25,590 nucleotides of DNA from an uncultured Pseudomonadota bacterium (GTDB lineage: Bacteria > Pseudomonadota > Alphaproteobacteria > CACZRW01), in assembly GCA_902783675.1 (NCBI GenBank), contig CACZRW010000107.1, forward strand, positions 1 to 25,590. The letters run 5' to 3'. Below the pieces are notes generated by a model. It did no database searches. It saw only the letters and a program-made list of their open reading frames with translations, and was not told the origin of the DNA. Made by a program: the position numbers and the translations under genes. The number at the start of each line of letters is the position of its first letter. The stretch's first letter is position 1. Shown here piece by piece: positions 15,462-23,597 of the stretch.

Positions 15462-16076
15462 TTGACAGAGAAGGTGCTTTTCATAGTCGATATGCAAAAC
15501 GACTTTGTGCTTCCTGACGGGAAGCTGACCGCCTTCAAAGAAGACCCCGCGAAATCCTCTCTTTTCATTGGCAAAGCGCAAACTTTTTTAGACGCCGTTA
15601 CTCCGAGTATGTTTGACAGGATAGTCGCAACTTTTGATACCCACCACTCGGAAACCTACTCCTCTACCATCGAGTCTGATGAGTTCGTCGGACATTGTTT
15701 CTTCGGCACCAAGGGCTGGGAAAGCCCTTTAATCTTTCCTAAAAACATTCCTACCGAAAGGCTCTACAAGCACGGATTTAACATTTGGGACGAAAGCAAT
15801 TACAAATTACTATCCGCTGACTGCAAGGAAAAGCACATATTTCTCATGGGCGTCGCAACCGACTACTGCGTCAAATACGCCATGGAAGGCTTTTTGCAAA
15901 AAGGCGCAAAAGTCACGGTATTTTCAGATATGGTACAAGAACTTTTTACCCCTCTTGACACCCTTGTCGCTGATGCGAAATACGCACCTTACAGGGACAA
16001 CGGGCGGCTTGAGACGATTTTAGGCACAACTTTTTTGAGAACTTTCAACCCAACTTTAGAAAAAGCGAAAAAATGA
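15462..16076 (+). CDS. Nicotinamidase-like isochorismatase-family hydrolase
   Basis: Enzymes of this family hydrolyse amides; nicotinamidase (PncA) turns nicotinamide into nicotinic acid for NAD salvage. The 204 residues show the cysteine-hydrolase triad Asp10 (in VDMQNDF), Lys103 (in YKHGFN) and Cys136 (in GVATDYC, with the usual cis-peptide region before it). Metal-site residues Asp59 and His61 (FDTHH) and His78 (GHCFFGTKGWE) resemble PncA, but the histidine normally about six residues after the first one is not present at that spacing. Substrate is therefore not certain. The start is a TTG preceded by a strong GGGGGA site; no nearby ATG fits. It overlaps the next gene by four bases, and an NAD synthetase gene lies about 1.3 kb away on the other strand, which supports a nicotinamide role. 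Confidence 0.8.
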   Translation: MTEKVLFIVDMQNDFVLPDGKLTAFKEDPAKSSLFIGKAQTFLDAVTPSMFDRIVATFDTHHSETYSSTIESDEFVGHCFFGTKGWESPLIFPKNIPTERLYKHGFNIWDESNYKLLSADCKEKHIFLMGVATDYCVKYAMEGFLQKGAKVTVFSDMVQELFTPLDTLVADAKYAPYRDNGRLETILGTTFLRTFNPTLEKAKK

Positions 16077-17161
16077 CTATCCTTACTTTTACCAAAATCT
16101 CTCCCGAAGAAGTCCATCAAAAACGTGAAGAATACCTGCAAATAAGGCCCCTCTACATTCAGCATTTGGCACAGTCAGGCAAGCTGGATTGGCTCCCGCC
16201 TAAAGAGCTTTCCAAGGCAAAGGAAAAAGGAGAGTTTCGCATAGCCAGCATATCCATTCATCATTTAGTTCCCTTATCTATGGGGGGAACAAATGACTTT
16301 ACCAACATGATGCCGCTACCTTACTGGTCACACAACCGCATTCATTTTGAATACGATCAGCTGACCAGAAATCTGCAAGTAGGTGAAAGTATACAAGTTG
16401 AAGACCTGTCGGAAAAATACAAAAATCATCGGTTTATCTACATAAAGGGCAAAAAAGCAAAGAAAGGACCTCCTTTTGTTTTTACTATACCCCAAAACTC
16501 TTCTGTAACCGAGAGCTCCGAGTTCAATAACTTATCCACGCAACCTAACGGCGATAATCTGTTGTATTTACAGCCCAAAAACCGCAATACTCCGCTCAGC
16601 GAAGACGATCTTTACATTGATGCCGATACTATTGCTTCAGCATTTTGGTTTGACAACCACGGCAATATAAGGCTTAAGAGCAATCCCGAGTATACCAAGA
16701 GAGCGGTTGCCGAAATGAGCCGCATCGGTATAGATGTTGATAAATTTTATTCAATGAGAGGTGATAGGCATCGCGCGCCTTACTTCTTCTTAAAAACGAA
16801 TAATGAAGAAAAGAAAATCATTCAAAGAATACAAAAGACGCTTTTGCGCACTCGATCTGATGAGATATTTGGAGAAGTTTTGAATTATTTCATCATTGAC
16901 GGTGATTACTCGCTTGTGTTGAGAAAACAGGTAAATGCCAACGAGACAAGGGATATTCTTGAGACCTTAAGCTCGCTCGGCTTTACAGGTGAGCGCGTAG
17001 GCAAACGTTTTATACCAAAAGACGAAGCTAGCCTTGACCTTGCTCAAAGCATTTACGAATTTGCCGTCAAAACCGGTAGAATGCAAAAGAGACTTCCTTT
17101 GTCTGCCTTGATGATAAAAGCGCTTACCGTCACCGACAAGTCCGAAACATTTACTTTGTAA
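16073..17161 (+). CDS. Protein with HNH-nuclease-like motif and unrecognised C-terminal half
   Basis: This 362-residue protein is not one I recognise as a named family. Near the N-terminus, residues 60-91 form an HNH-like pattern: IHHLVPLSMGG (His63/His64), Asn78 and HNRIH (His87, His91). This resembles the metal-binding finger of HNH endonucleases without flanking zinc cysteines. A basic segment follows (KGKKAKKG, about 123-130), then a polar Ser/Asn-rich linker (about 140-180). A second globular part with WFDNHGNIRLK and YFFLKTNNEEKK segments runs to the end. It begins at an ATG overlapping the nicotinamidase stop (ATGA), so the two are cotranslated. Its codon use looks more A/T-rich than that of the neighbouring housekeeping genes, a possible sign of recent acquisition. 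DNA cleavage is only inferred from the motif. Confidence 0.7.
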   Translation: MTILTFTKISPEEVHQKREEYLQIRPLYIQHLAQSGKLDWLPPKELSKAKEKGEFRIASISIHHLVPLSMGGTNDFTNMMPLPYWSHNRIHFEYDQLTRNLQVGESIQVEDLSEKYKNHRFIYIKGKKAKKGPPFVFTIPQNSSVTESSEFNNLSTQPNGDNLLYLQPKNRNTPLSEDDLYIDADTIASAFWFDNHGNIRLKSNPEYTKRAVAEMSRIGIDVDKFYSMRGDRHRAPYFFLKTNNEEKKIIQRIQKTLLRTRSDEIFGEVLNYFIIDGDYSLVLRKQVNANETRDILETLSSLGFTGERVGKRFIPKDEASLDLAQSIYEFAVKTGRMQKRLPLSALMIKALTVTDKSETFTL

Positions 17162-17170
17162 TATTTAAAA

Positions 17171-17246
17171 TGGCGACCCTAATGGGAGTCGAACCCATGT
17201 TACCGCCGTGAAAGGGCGATGTCCTAGGCCTCTAGACGATAGGGTC
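17171..17246 (-). tRNA. tRNA-Glu (anticodon UUC)
   Basis: On the minus strand a complete 76-base cloverleaf can be drawn. It has acceptor GACCCTA/TAGGGTC, D-stem GTCT/GGAC, anticodon stem TCGCC/GGCGG with loop CTTTCAC (anticodon TTC) and T-stem ATGGG/CCCAT with loop TTCGACT. The discriminator is G and the CCA end is encoded. The gene lies 92 bases after the nadE stop in the same direction and ends ten bases from the HNH-like gene, tail to tail. Confidence 0.97.
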
Positions 17247-17338
17247 ATCAGAAAGGCTTCTTCATACGAAGGAGTGCATAATTACATTAAAAGCAACCTT
17301 TTCGCAAGCAATTTTTTTATAAATAAGGCTATTTTCTG

Positions 17339-18115
17339 CTAAACGGGCAACGCCGGCGGCATTTGTTCGCGTTTAAAAGCCATTTTTTCGTATCGCTCAA
17401 AGACCCAGTTTACAATGTCTTGCCCGAACTTTTCCGCCAACTTTGCTTTGCTAAGCCCGCCATCTCTGCCTTTCAAAATAGCATCTAACACATCATAAGG
17501 AGGAAGAATATCCTGATCCCTCTGCCCTATCGCCAACTCGGCACTGGGCGCACGAGAAAGCACTTCATCGGGGAAAACCTTTTTAACTCCGTTACGCCAC
17601 TTTGCCAAAGCATACACATCGGTCTTATAGACATTCCCAATCGGCTCAAGCCCTCCGCAGGTATCCCCGTAAAGGGTGCAATACCCCATATCCGCCTCGG
17701 ACTTATTTCCGCACGCCAGCACCAACGCCCCGAACTGATTTGAAAAGGTCATCAAAGTAAGCCCCCTGATTCTGGCCTGCAAGTTCTCTCCCGCCACTTG
17801 ATTAAGCGAGAGATTTTGGAACAATCCGTAAAACTCTCCTCTGGCTTTCTCCAGCAAAGGTTCTATGGAAAACTCTTGATAACCAAAGGACAGCGTCTTT
17901 GCCATTTTTCGCGTTATATCAAGGCTAAGGGCGGAGGTATTACTACTCGGCATAGTAATACAGTTGACCTTATCGGCACCCAAAGCATCAACCGCCAGCA
18001 CTGCCACCACCGCCGAATCAATCCCGCCGGAAAGTCCCATAACCACCTTATCAAAGCCGTTATCCTTGCAATAGCCGCCAAGTCCCGCAACCAACTTTTC
18101 CCATAACTTCTGCAT
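17339..18115 (-). CDS. nadE: NAD synthetase, stand-alone synthetase domain
   Basis: NadE makes NAD from nicotinic acid adenine dinucleotide using ATP and ammonia. The product is 258 residues from the ATG at 18115. That start is chosen because AAAGGA lies six bases upstream; a second ATG at 18121 sits too close to it. The PP-loop SGGIDSA (about residues 29-35) is intact, with ENLQARIRG, CGNKSE, GYCTLYGDTCGG and the PSAEL segment. These sequences read like the synthetase half of the two-domain glutamine-dependent enzymes, yet the roughly 280-residue nitrilase-type glutaminase half is absent: glgX ends only 10 bases upstream. It must use free ammonia or a separate glutaminase. No frameshift or remnant of the missing domain is visible. 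Confidence 0.9.
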   Translation of the reverse strand: MQKLWEKLVAGLGGYCKDNGFDKVVMGLSGGIDSAVVAVLAVDALGADKVNCITMPSSNTSALSLDITRKMAKTLSFGYQEFSIEPLLEKARGEFYGLFQNLSLNQVAGENLQARIRGLTLMTFSNQFGALVLACGNKSEADMGYCTLYGDTCGGLEPIGNVYKTDVYALAKWRNGVKKVFPDEVLSRAPSAELAIGQRDQDILPPYDVLDAILKGRDGGLSKAKLAEKFGQDIVNWVFERYEKMAFKREQMPPALPV

Positions 18116-18125
18116 TTTCATTCCT

Positions 18126-20174
18126 TTAATTCAAAGCGTTAAAACAAACCACCGACCATGCGGGAGCAGTATATTTTTCATAAACATCACCGCCGAAATT
18201 ACCGTCTTTATTTTTAGCCGTATCAAAAACCAAGCGCCAAGTTTTCCATCTGCCTTTAGCATCGGGGAGCACTGGCAACTTCCATTCAATCTCGGCATCG
18301 AAAGCATTAAAAATAACAAACAGAGCAACATTTTCGCCTGTAATTGAGCATGATATTGCTCTTGAAAAATCCTCTGACCAATTTTCCAAACTAAGTTCCT
18401 TTGCGTCGGGACGAAAAGCCTTAAACTCGCCCTTATCAAAGATATTATTTTCTTTTCTGAAGTGGATTAAAGCCGCTATAAACTTCCAAAAATCCTGCGC
18501 TCTTTCATCTCTGTTCCAAGAAAGCCAAGCAAGCTCGTTATCTTGACAATAAGTATTATTATTCCCGTTTTTACTCCGCGCCATCTCATCACCGGACAGG
18601 ACCATCGGCGTCCCCGCAGAAAGCATCAATGTCGCCATCAAAGATCGCATTCTTTGCTTACGCAAAGTGCGAATGGCTTCATCATCGGTTTCGCCTTCGA
18701 CTCCGGTATTCCAGCTCCAGTTATTATTAGTGCCGTCATGATTATCTTCCCCGTTAGCAAAATTGCACTTATGATCATAGCTCACCAAATCATAAAGGCA
18801 AAATCCGTCATGAGCGGTTACAAAATTGATACTGCGGGACTTCGGTCTATCCTTAAAGATATCTTTAGAGCCGAAGACGCGCTTTACAAAATCGGCAATC
18901 ATACCTTTATCGCCGCGCCAAAATCTCCTTACCGTATCTCGGTACTTATCATTCCACTCGGCAAATGGAGCAGGGAACCAACCGAGCCGATATCCCTCAG
19001 GTCCTAAATCCCACGGCTCCGCAATCAGTTTTAGCTTTTGCAAAGACTTATTCTCGGCGATTGCCTTTAAGAACTTTGCATCTTTTGTCACATACCTTTC
19101 CCCGCGACACATCTCGGTTGCCAAATCAAACCTGAAACCGTCAACATGCATTTCATCTGCCCAGTAGGAAAGCGCATCCATAACCAGCTTTACAACCGCA
19201 TCATCATTAAGGTTAAAGCTGGCACCGCACCCTGTATCATCAATATAATTCATCGGGTTTTGAGGATCAGGCTTGTAATAAGTTTCGTTATCAAGCCCTT
19301 TATACGCAAGCGTAGGTCCATAAGCATTCCCTTCGGTGGTGTGATTAAAGACGACATCTAAAATCACCTCCAGCCCTTCCTTATGCAGCTCTTTAACCAT
19401 GCGCTTGAACTCGCCGATATCCCCCGAAACTAAATAAGCATTATGAGGAGCAAAAAAGCAAAGCGGCTCATACCCCCACAAATTAGCAAGGTTTTTAGAA
19501 AGTAATATACTGTTGGTAAAGAAGTTTTGCGAAGGCATCAACTCAAGCGTAGTAACGCCCAAATCCTTAAAATACTTTATCATCGCAGGCGAGGACAGCC
19601 CCAAGAACTTCCCCCGATAAGCAAGCGGAACCTCTGGGCATAAAGCGGTTACGGCTTTGACATTTACCTCATAAATTATCGTATCGGAAAAAGGAACATC
19701 CGGCCTTTTATCATCGCCCCACTCAAACGCATCATCAACCACCTCTGCCTTTGGCATAAACGGGGCACTGTCCGAGCTTGAAAACGAAAGCAGGCTCACC
19801 GGTTCTTTGAGATTATAAGCGTGCATATCGTTATGCCAGACGCAATCGCCTTTTACCGACTTTGCATAAGGGTCCAGCAATAGTTTATTTGGGTTAAACT
19901 TCTTTCCCACATAAGGCTCATAAGAACCATAAGCCCTATAGCCGTAAAGCTGCCCCGCTTTTATCCCTTTGACAAAGATATGCCAGACATTTCCGGTTTT
20001 AGTCTCAACAGGCAAGACCGTTTCCTTACTTCCCGTTTCATCAAAAAGGCAAAGCTCCATCCTTGTGGCATTTTTAGAATAAACCGCAAAGTTCACCCCG
20101 CCATTTTTAAGGGTCGCCCCCAATGGCTCCGCCGCGCCTTTTTCTACCTCAAAAACCACAGTCTCACTTGCCAT
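18126..20174 (-). CDS. glgX: Glycogen debranching enzyme GlgX
   Basis: GlgX hydrolyses alpha-1,6 links in phosphorylase-limit glycogen. The 682 residues start with a CBM48-type beta domain (about 15-110: LGATLKNGGVNFAVYSKNA, YGYRAYGSYEP) and then a GH13 barrel. Catalytic residues are in place: nucleophile Asp350 in DGFRFDLATEM, acid/base Glu386 in LIAEPWDLG, and Asp456 in VTAHDGF. The GlgX-type segments KFNPNKLLLDPYAKS and FNHTTEGNAYGPT are also present. The ATG at 20174 has an AGAGGGG ribosome site and overlaps the glgB end by 11 bases, so branching and debranching enzymes are made together. nadE follows 10 bases later. Confidence 0.95.
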   Translation of the reverse strand: MASETVVFEVEKGAAEPLGATLKNGGVNFAVYSKNATRMELCLFDETGSKETVLPVETKTGNVWHIFVKGIKAGQLYGYRAYGSYEPYVGKKFNPNKLLLDPYAKSVKGDCVWHNDMHAYNLKEPVSLLSFSSSDSAPFMPKAEVVDDAFEWGDDKRPDVPFSDTIIYEVNVKAVTALCPEVPLAYRGKFLGLSSPAMIKYFKDLGVTTLELMPSQNFFTNSILLSKNLANLWGYEPLCFFAPHNAYLVSGDIGEFKRMVKELHKEGLEVILDVVFNHTTEGNAYGPTLAYKGLDNETYYKPDPQNPMNYIDDTGCGASFNLNDDAVVKLVMDALSYWADEMHVDGFRFDLATEMCRGERYVTKDAKFLKAIAENKSLQKLKLIAEPWDLGPEGYRLGWFPAPFAEWNDKYRDTVRRFWRGDKGMIADFVKRVFGSKDIFKDRPKSRSINFVTAHDGFCLYDLVSYDHKCNFANGEDNHDGTNNNWSWNTGVEGETDDEAIRTLRKQRMRSLMATLMLSAGTPMVLSGDEMARSKNGNNNTYCQDNELAWLSWNRDERAQDFWKFIAALIHFRKENNIFDKGEFKAFRPDAKELSLENWSEDFSRAISCSITGENVALFVIFNAFDAEIEWKLPVLPDAKGRWKTWRLVFDTAKNKDGNFGGDVYEKYTAPAWSVVCFNALN

Positions 20175-22377
20175 TTTCCCCTCTTACAGGCTTTAAAATC
20201 ACCGTAGCGAGCGGAGGAATGTTTATCATAATAGATGACTTTTTGTAATTCCAGCCTTCCTCTCGTCCGGAGACTTTACCGATATGCCACATGTCGCTTC
20301 CGCCATACTTTTTATCATCGGAATTAAAGACTTCTATATAGTCGCACTTTTCGGGCACCCCCAGTAAATAGTCGCGCCTTACCACCGGCGTAAAGTTGCT
20401 TATTGCCACGACAAAGTCATCGTGCTTCTTATTCCAGCGTATAAAGGAAAACACCGAAGCTTCGCCGTCATTCATATTTATCCACTCGAAGCCTTTAGGA
20501 GTAAAATCGTCCTCATAAAGAGCAGGCGTATTTTTATACACCTCGTTCAAATCCTTAATGGTTTTTTGCACACCTTTGTGATATTCGTTATCAAGCAAAT
20601 GCCAAGACAAACTGCCCCAAAAAGCCCACTCTTGCCCTTGCGCGAACTCGCCGCCCATAAACAAAAGTTTCTTTCCCGGATGAGTATACATAAAGCCGTA
20701 ATAAGCGCGCAAATTAGCAAACTTTTGCCAACAATCCCCGGGCATTTTACCGATAAGCGAACCTTTCATATGCACCACTTCATCATGCGACAAAGGCAAA
20801 ACAAAGTTCTCGTTAAAAGCATAAATAAGCCCGAAAGTCATCTTGTCATGCTCAAACTTGCGATATATGGGATCCTTGCTCATATAGTATAAAGTGTCAT
20901 GCATCCAGCCCATATTCCACTTATACCCGAATCCCAGCCCGCCGATATATGTGGGCTTTGACACCATACTCCACGCCGTAGACTCCTCGGCAATAGTCGT
21001 AAAGCCTTTGTTCTCACCGAAAACCAACTCATTAACGCGGCGCAAGAAATATATTGCCTCAACATTCTCACGCCCGCCATATTTGTTTTTAAGCCACTCG
21101 CCGTCCTTGCGGTCGTAATCAAGATACAGCATAGACGCCACCGCATCGACTCTCAGCCCGTCAATATGATATTCGTTGAGCCAAAACAAAGCATTAGAGA
21201 CTAAAAAGTTATTCACTTCGTTTTTGCCGAAGTTATAAATCTTTGTTCCCCAGCCTTTATGCTCGCCCTTTCTTGCGTCCTGATGTTCGTATAACGCTGT
21301 CCCGTCAAAGTTCGCCAAACCGTGAGAATCCTTAGGGAAATGCCCCGGCACCCAATCAATAATAACGGCAATCCCCGCTTGATGGAAACAATCAATCAGG
21401 TATTTAAAATCATCGGGCGTCCCGTATCTGGAAGTCGGCGCATACATACCGATAACCTGATATCCCCACGAACCGTCAAAAGGAAACTCGGACACAGGCA
21501 TAAACTCAACATGAGTATAACCAAGCTCCTTAACATACGGCACCAATTCTTTGGCAAGCTCGCGATAAGTAAGGAAGCGGTTGCCCTCAATGGAATTACG
21601 CCGCCAAGACCCTAAATGCACCTCATAAGTTGCCATAGGTTTATCCAGAGCATTTTTTGCCTTACGAGTTTTAACGAACTCCGCATCGTTCCACTTATAC
21701 TTTTTTATATCATAGACAATGGACGCAGTATTAGGACGCACTTCGGCATAAAAGCCGAAAGGATCCGCTTTCAAAGGAAGCAAGTTCCCTTTGTTGTCCA
21801 GAAGTTCATACTTATAAATCTCGCCCTCGCCTATATCGGGAATAAATATCTCCCATATTCCGCTACCGCCCCTGGGACGCATAACCCCCCTGCGCCCGTC
21901 CCAAGTATTAAAGTTCCCGACCACACTCACACGGTAAGCATTAGGCGCCCACACCGCAAAGCTGACGCCTTTAACCCCTTGATGAGTAATGATATGCGCA
22001 CCCATTTTCTCATACGCCTTGATGTAAGAACCTTCGCAGTAATAATAAATATCCTGCTCACCGAGAACCGGTAAAAAGCGATATATATCTTGCGCTTCGT
22101 ATTTAGACCAACCCAAATCAATCAAGAACTTATAAGAGAAAAAATCTTCTCGTTCGGGAAACTCCGCTTGAAATATTCCGCCTTCGTTAATCTTCTCCAT
22201 CTCGCAAAGAACTTCGCCTTTGTCATCAAGGACAAAGACCTTCTGCGCTTGCGGTTGCACGGTGCGAATAAAGATACCGCCATCTTTCCCTTCGTGCATA
22301 CCCAGCACCGAAAAAGGATCGCCATAACCTTTTGTCACCAACAGATTTTCTATTTTTTTGCTTAATTTGTTAAGCAT
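20164..22377 (-). CDS. glgB: 1,4-alpha-glucan branching enzyme GlgB
   Basis: GlgB forms alpha-1,6 branches in glycogen. The 737 residues match the long form with two N-terminal beta domains: one with YGDPFSVLGMHEG (18-30), which is typical of the first module, and a CBM48 with FAVWAPNAYRVSVVGNFNTWDG. The GH13 barrel has TYEVHLGSWRR, nucleophile Asp411 in DGLRVDAVASMLYLDY, acid/base Glu464 in IAEEST and the LPLSHDEVVH segment. The Asp-to-Glu spacing of 53 equals that of E. coli GlgB. The ATG at 22377 is preceded by AGGGA. It is the first gene of the glgB-glgX-nadE run. Glycogen synthase, ADP-glucose pyrophosphorylase and phosphorylase genes are not in the window. Confidence 0.96.
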   Translation of the reverse strand: MLNKLSKKIENLLVTKGYGDPFSVLGMHEGKDGGIFIRTVQPQAQKVFVLDDKGEVLCEMEKINEGGIFQAEFPEREDFFSYKFLIDLGWSKYEAQDIYRFLPVLGEQDIYYYCEGSYIKAYEKMGAHIITHQGVKGVSFAVWAPNAYRVSVVGNFNTWDGRRGVMRPRGGSGIWEIFIPDIGEGEIYKYELLDNKGNLLPLKADPFGFYAEVRPNTASIVYDIKKYKWNDAEFVKTRKAKNALDKPMATYEVHLGSWRRNSIEGNRFLTYRELAKELVPYVKELGYTHVEFMPVSEFPFDGSWGYQVIGMYAPTSRYGTPDDFKYLIDCFHQAGIAVIIDWVPGHFPKDSHGLANFDGTALYEHQDARKGEHKGWGTKIYNFGKNEVNNFLVSNALFWLNEYHIDGLRVDAVASMLYLDYDRKDGEWLKNKYGGRENVEAIYFLRRVNELVFGENKGFTTIAEESTAWSMVSKPTYIGGLGFGYKWNMGWMHDTLYYMSKDPIYRKFEHDKMTFGLIYAFNENFVLPLSHDEVVHMKGSLIGKMPGDCWQKFANLRAYYGFMYTHPGKKLLFMGGEFAQGQEWAFWGSLSWHLLDNEYHKGVQKTIKDLNEVYKNTPALYEDDFTPKGFEWINMNDGEASVFSFIRWNKKHDDFVVAISNFTPVVRRDYLLGVPEKCDYIEVFNSDDKKYGGSDMWHIGKVSGREEGWNYKKSSIMINIPPLATVILKPVRGENGK

Positions 22378-22416
22378 AGCAGGTCCCTATAATCAAAATC
22401 ATTTGCACTGAATATG

Positions 22417-22443
22417 GTTATAGCAAATTATAAACTTTTTCAA
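22417..22443 (-). promoter_or_regulatory. Possible promoter for glgB-glgX-nadE
   Basis: On the minus strand TTGAAA (22443-22438) precedes an extended -10, TGC-TATAAC (TATAAC at 22422-22417). The spacer of 15 is short, but the TG extension can compensate. It lies in the 115-base gap between prfB and glgB, about 40 bases before the glgB start. Confidence 0.4.
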
Positions 22444-22492
22444 AACCTCTATTTTAGGTTGCCTGTCCCTGCGTTAATTTTTATATAGCCGG

Positions 22493-23597
22493 CTAATTAT
22501 CCCCGGCCTTGCTGGCAAGATAGGCTTCCAAGAACCTGTCAATATCACCATCAAGCACGCCTTTTGTGTCCGAAGTTTCTTCTTCGGTGCGCAAGTCCTT
22601 CACCATTTGATAAGGCTGCAAAACATACGACCGTATCTGATGTCCCCAGCCGATATCTGACTTTGCCGCCTCAACTGCCTCGGACTGCTCCTCACGCTTT
22701 CGCATTTCAAGTTCATACAAGCGAGCGCGAAGCATGCTCCAAGCCTCATCACGGTTTTGAAATTGCGAGCGCTGCGATTGCGACTGCACGACAATACCGG
22801 TAGGTATATGCGTAATCCGAACGGCGCTGTCCGTCTTGTTAATATGCTGTCCGCCGGCACCGGAAGCGCGATAAGTATCAATGCGGCAATCCTTTTCGTT
22901 TATCTCAACTTTGATAGTCTCATCAATGACGGGATACACCCAAACCGAAGCAAAACTTGTGTGCCGTCTGGAATTAGCATCAAAAGGCGAAATGCGTACC
23001 AACCTATGCACTCCGCTTTCACTTTTAAGCCAACCGTAAGCATTATGTCCCGATATTTTTATCGTAACGGATTTTATGCCGGCTTCCTCACCTTCGCTTT
23101 CTTCCATAAACTCGGTCTTAAAGCCGCGCCGCTCCGCCCATCTTAAATACATGCGCAAAAGCATATCCGCCCAGTCTTGCGCCTCGGTTCCGCCGGACCC
23201 CGCATGTATCTCCAAAAAGCAATCTTTGCCATCCGCCTCACCGGAAAGAAGCGCCAAAAGCTCTTGCCTTTTCACCTCACCCTTAAGCTCGCCCAAAGCT
23301 TTTTCCGCATCGGCAACAAAAGTCTCCTCGCCAGCTTCCTCACCCATTTGCGCCAATTCATAAGCATCGGAAAGTCGCCTTTCCAATGCAAAATACCCCG
23401 AAAGCGCCGCATCTAAATTATTGCGCTCACTCATTAACTTTTGCGCCTTGTCGGGATCGTCCCACAAATTGGTATCGGCGGTTAAAGTATTCAGTTCTTC
23501 CAGTCGATATTTAGCGTTATCGACATCAAAGATTCCTCCTCAGCAATTCCAAAGATTGCTTTATTTCCGTGACCAAGTTTTCAATTTCTGCTTTCAT
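22493..23597 (-). CDS. prfB: Peptide chain release factor 2 (programmed +1 frameshift)
   Basis: RF2 reads UAA and UGA stop codons. The gene starts at the ATG at 23597 (MKAEIENLV) after AGGGA. It reads 23 codons to an in-frame UGA and continues after a +1 shift, giving 367 residues, close to the 365 of E. coli. The stop-recognition region has the [17 protein letters not shown] segment with SPF. The peptidyl-hydrolysis loop is GAGGQ, with the GGQ at 248-250. The N-terminal coiled coil carries the usual [11 protein letters not shown]. Its ATG overlaps the stop of the upstream cation-efflux gene by one base (TAATG). Calling only the zero-frame-open part from 23467 would lose the first 43 residues. 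Confidence 0.97.
23526..23540 (-). promoter_or_regulatory. prfB programmed frameshift site
   Basis: On the minus strand an internal Shine-Dalgarno-like AGGAGG (23540-23535) is followed by AAT, the slippery codon CTT (23531-23529) and the in-frame TGA (23528-23526). The three-base gap between AGGAGG and CTT is the same as in E. coli prfB. Low RF2 slows termination at UGA and favours the +1 shift, so RF2 regulates its own synthesis. Confidence 0.95.

Noticed and set aside
17171..17246. Integration (att) site at the tRNA-Glu gene
   Set aside because: No integrase gene and no duplicated tRNA 3' end were seen nearby, although the neighbouring HNH-like gene looks somewhat different in composition.
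18543..19007. 154-residue plus-strand frame inside glgX
   Set aside because: It is antisense to the catalytic region of a clear GH13 enzyme, so its length is a codon-use artefact.
15431..22472. Shared 11-base string CCTGTCCCTGC at 15431-15441 and 22462-22472 in two gene-upstream gaps
   Set aside because: Many chance 11-base matches are expected in 25 kb, the flanks differ and the orientation relative to the genes is opposite.
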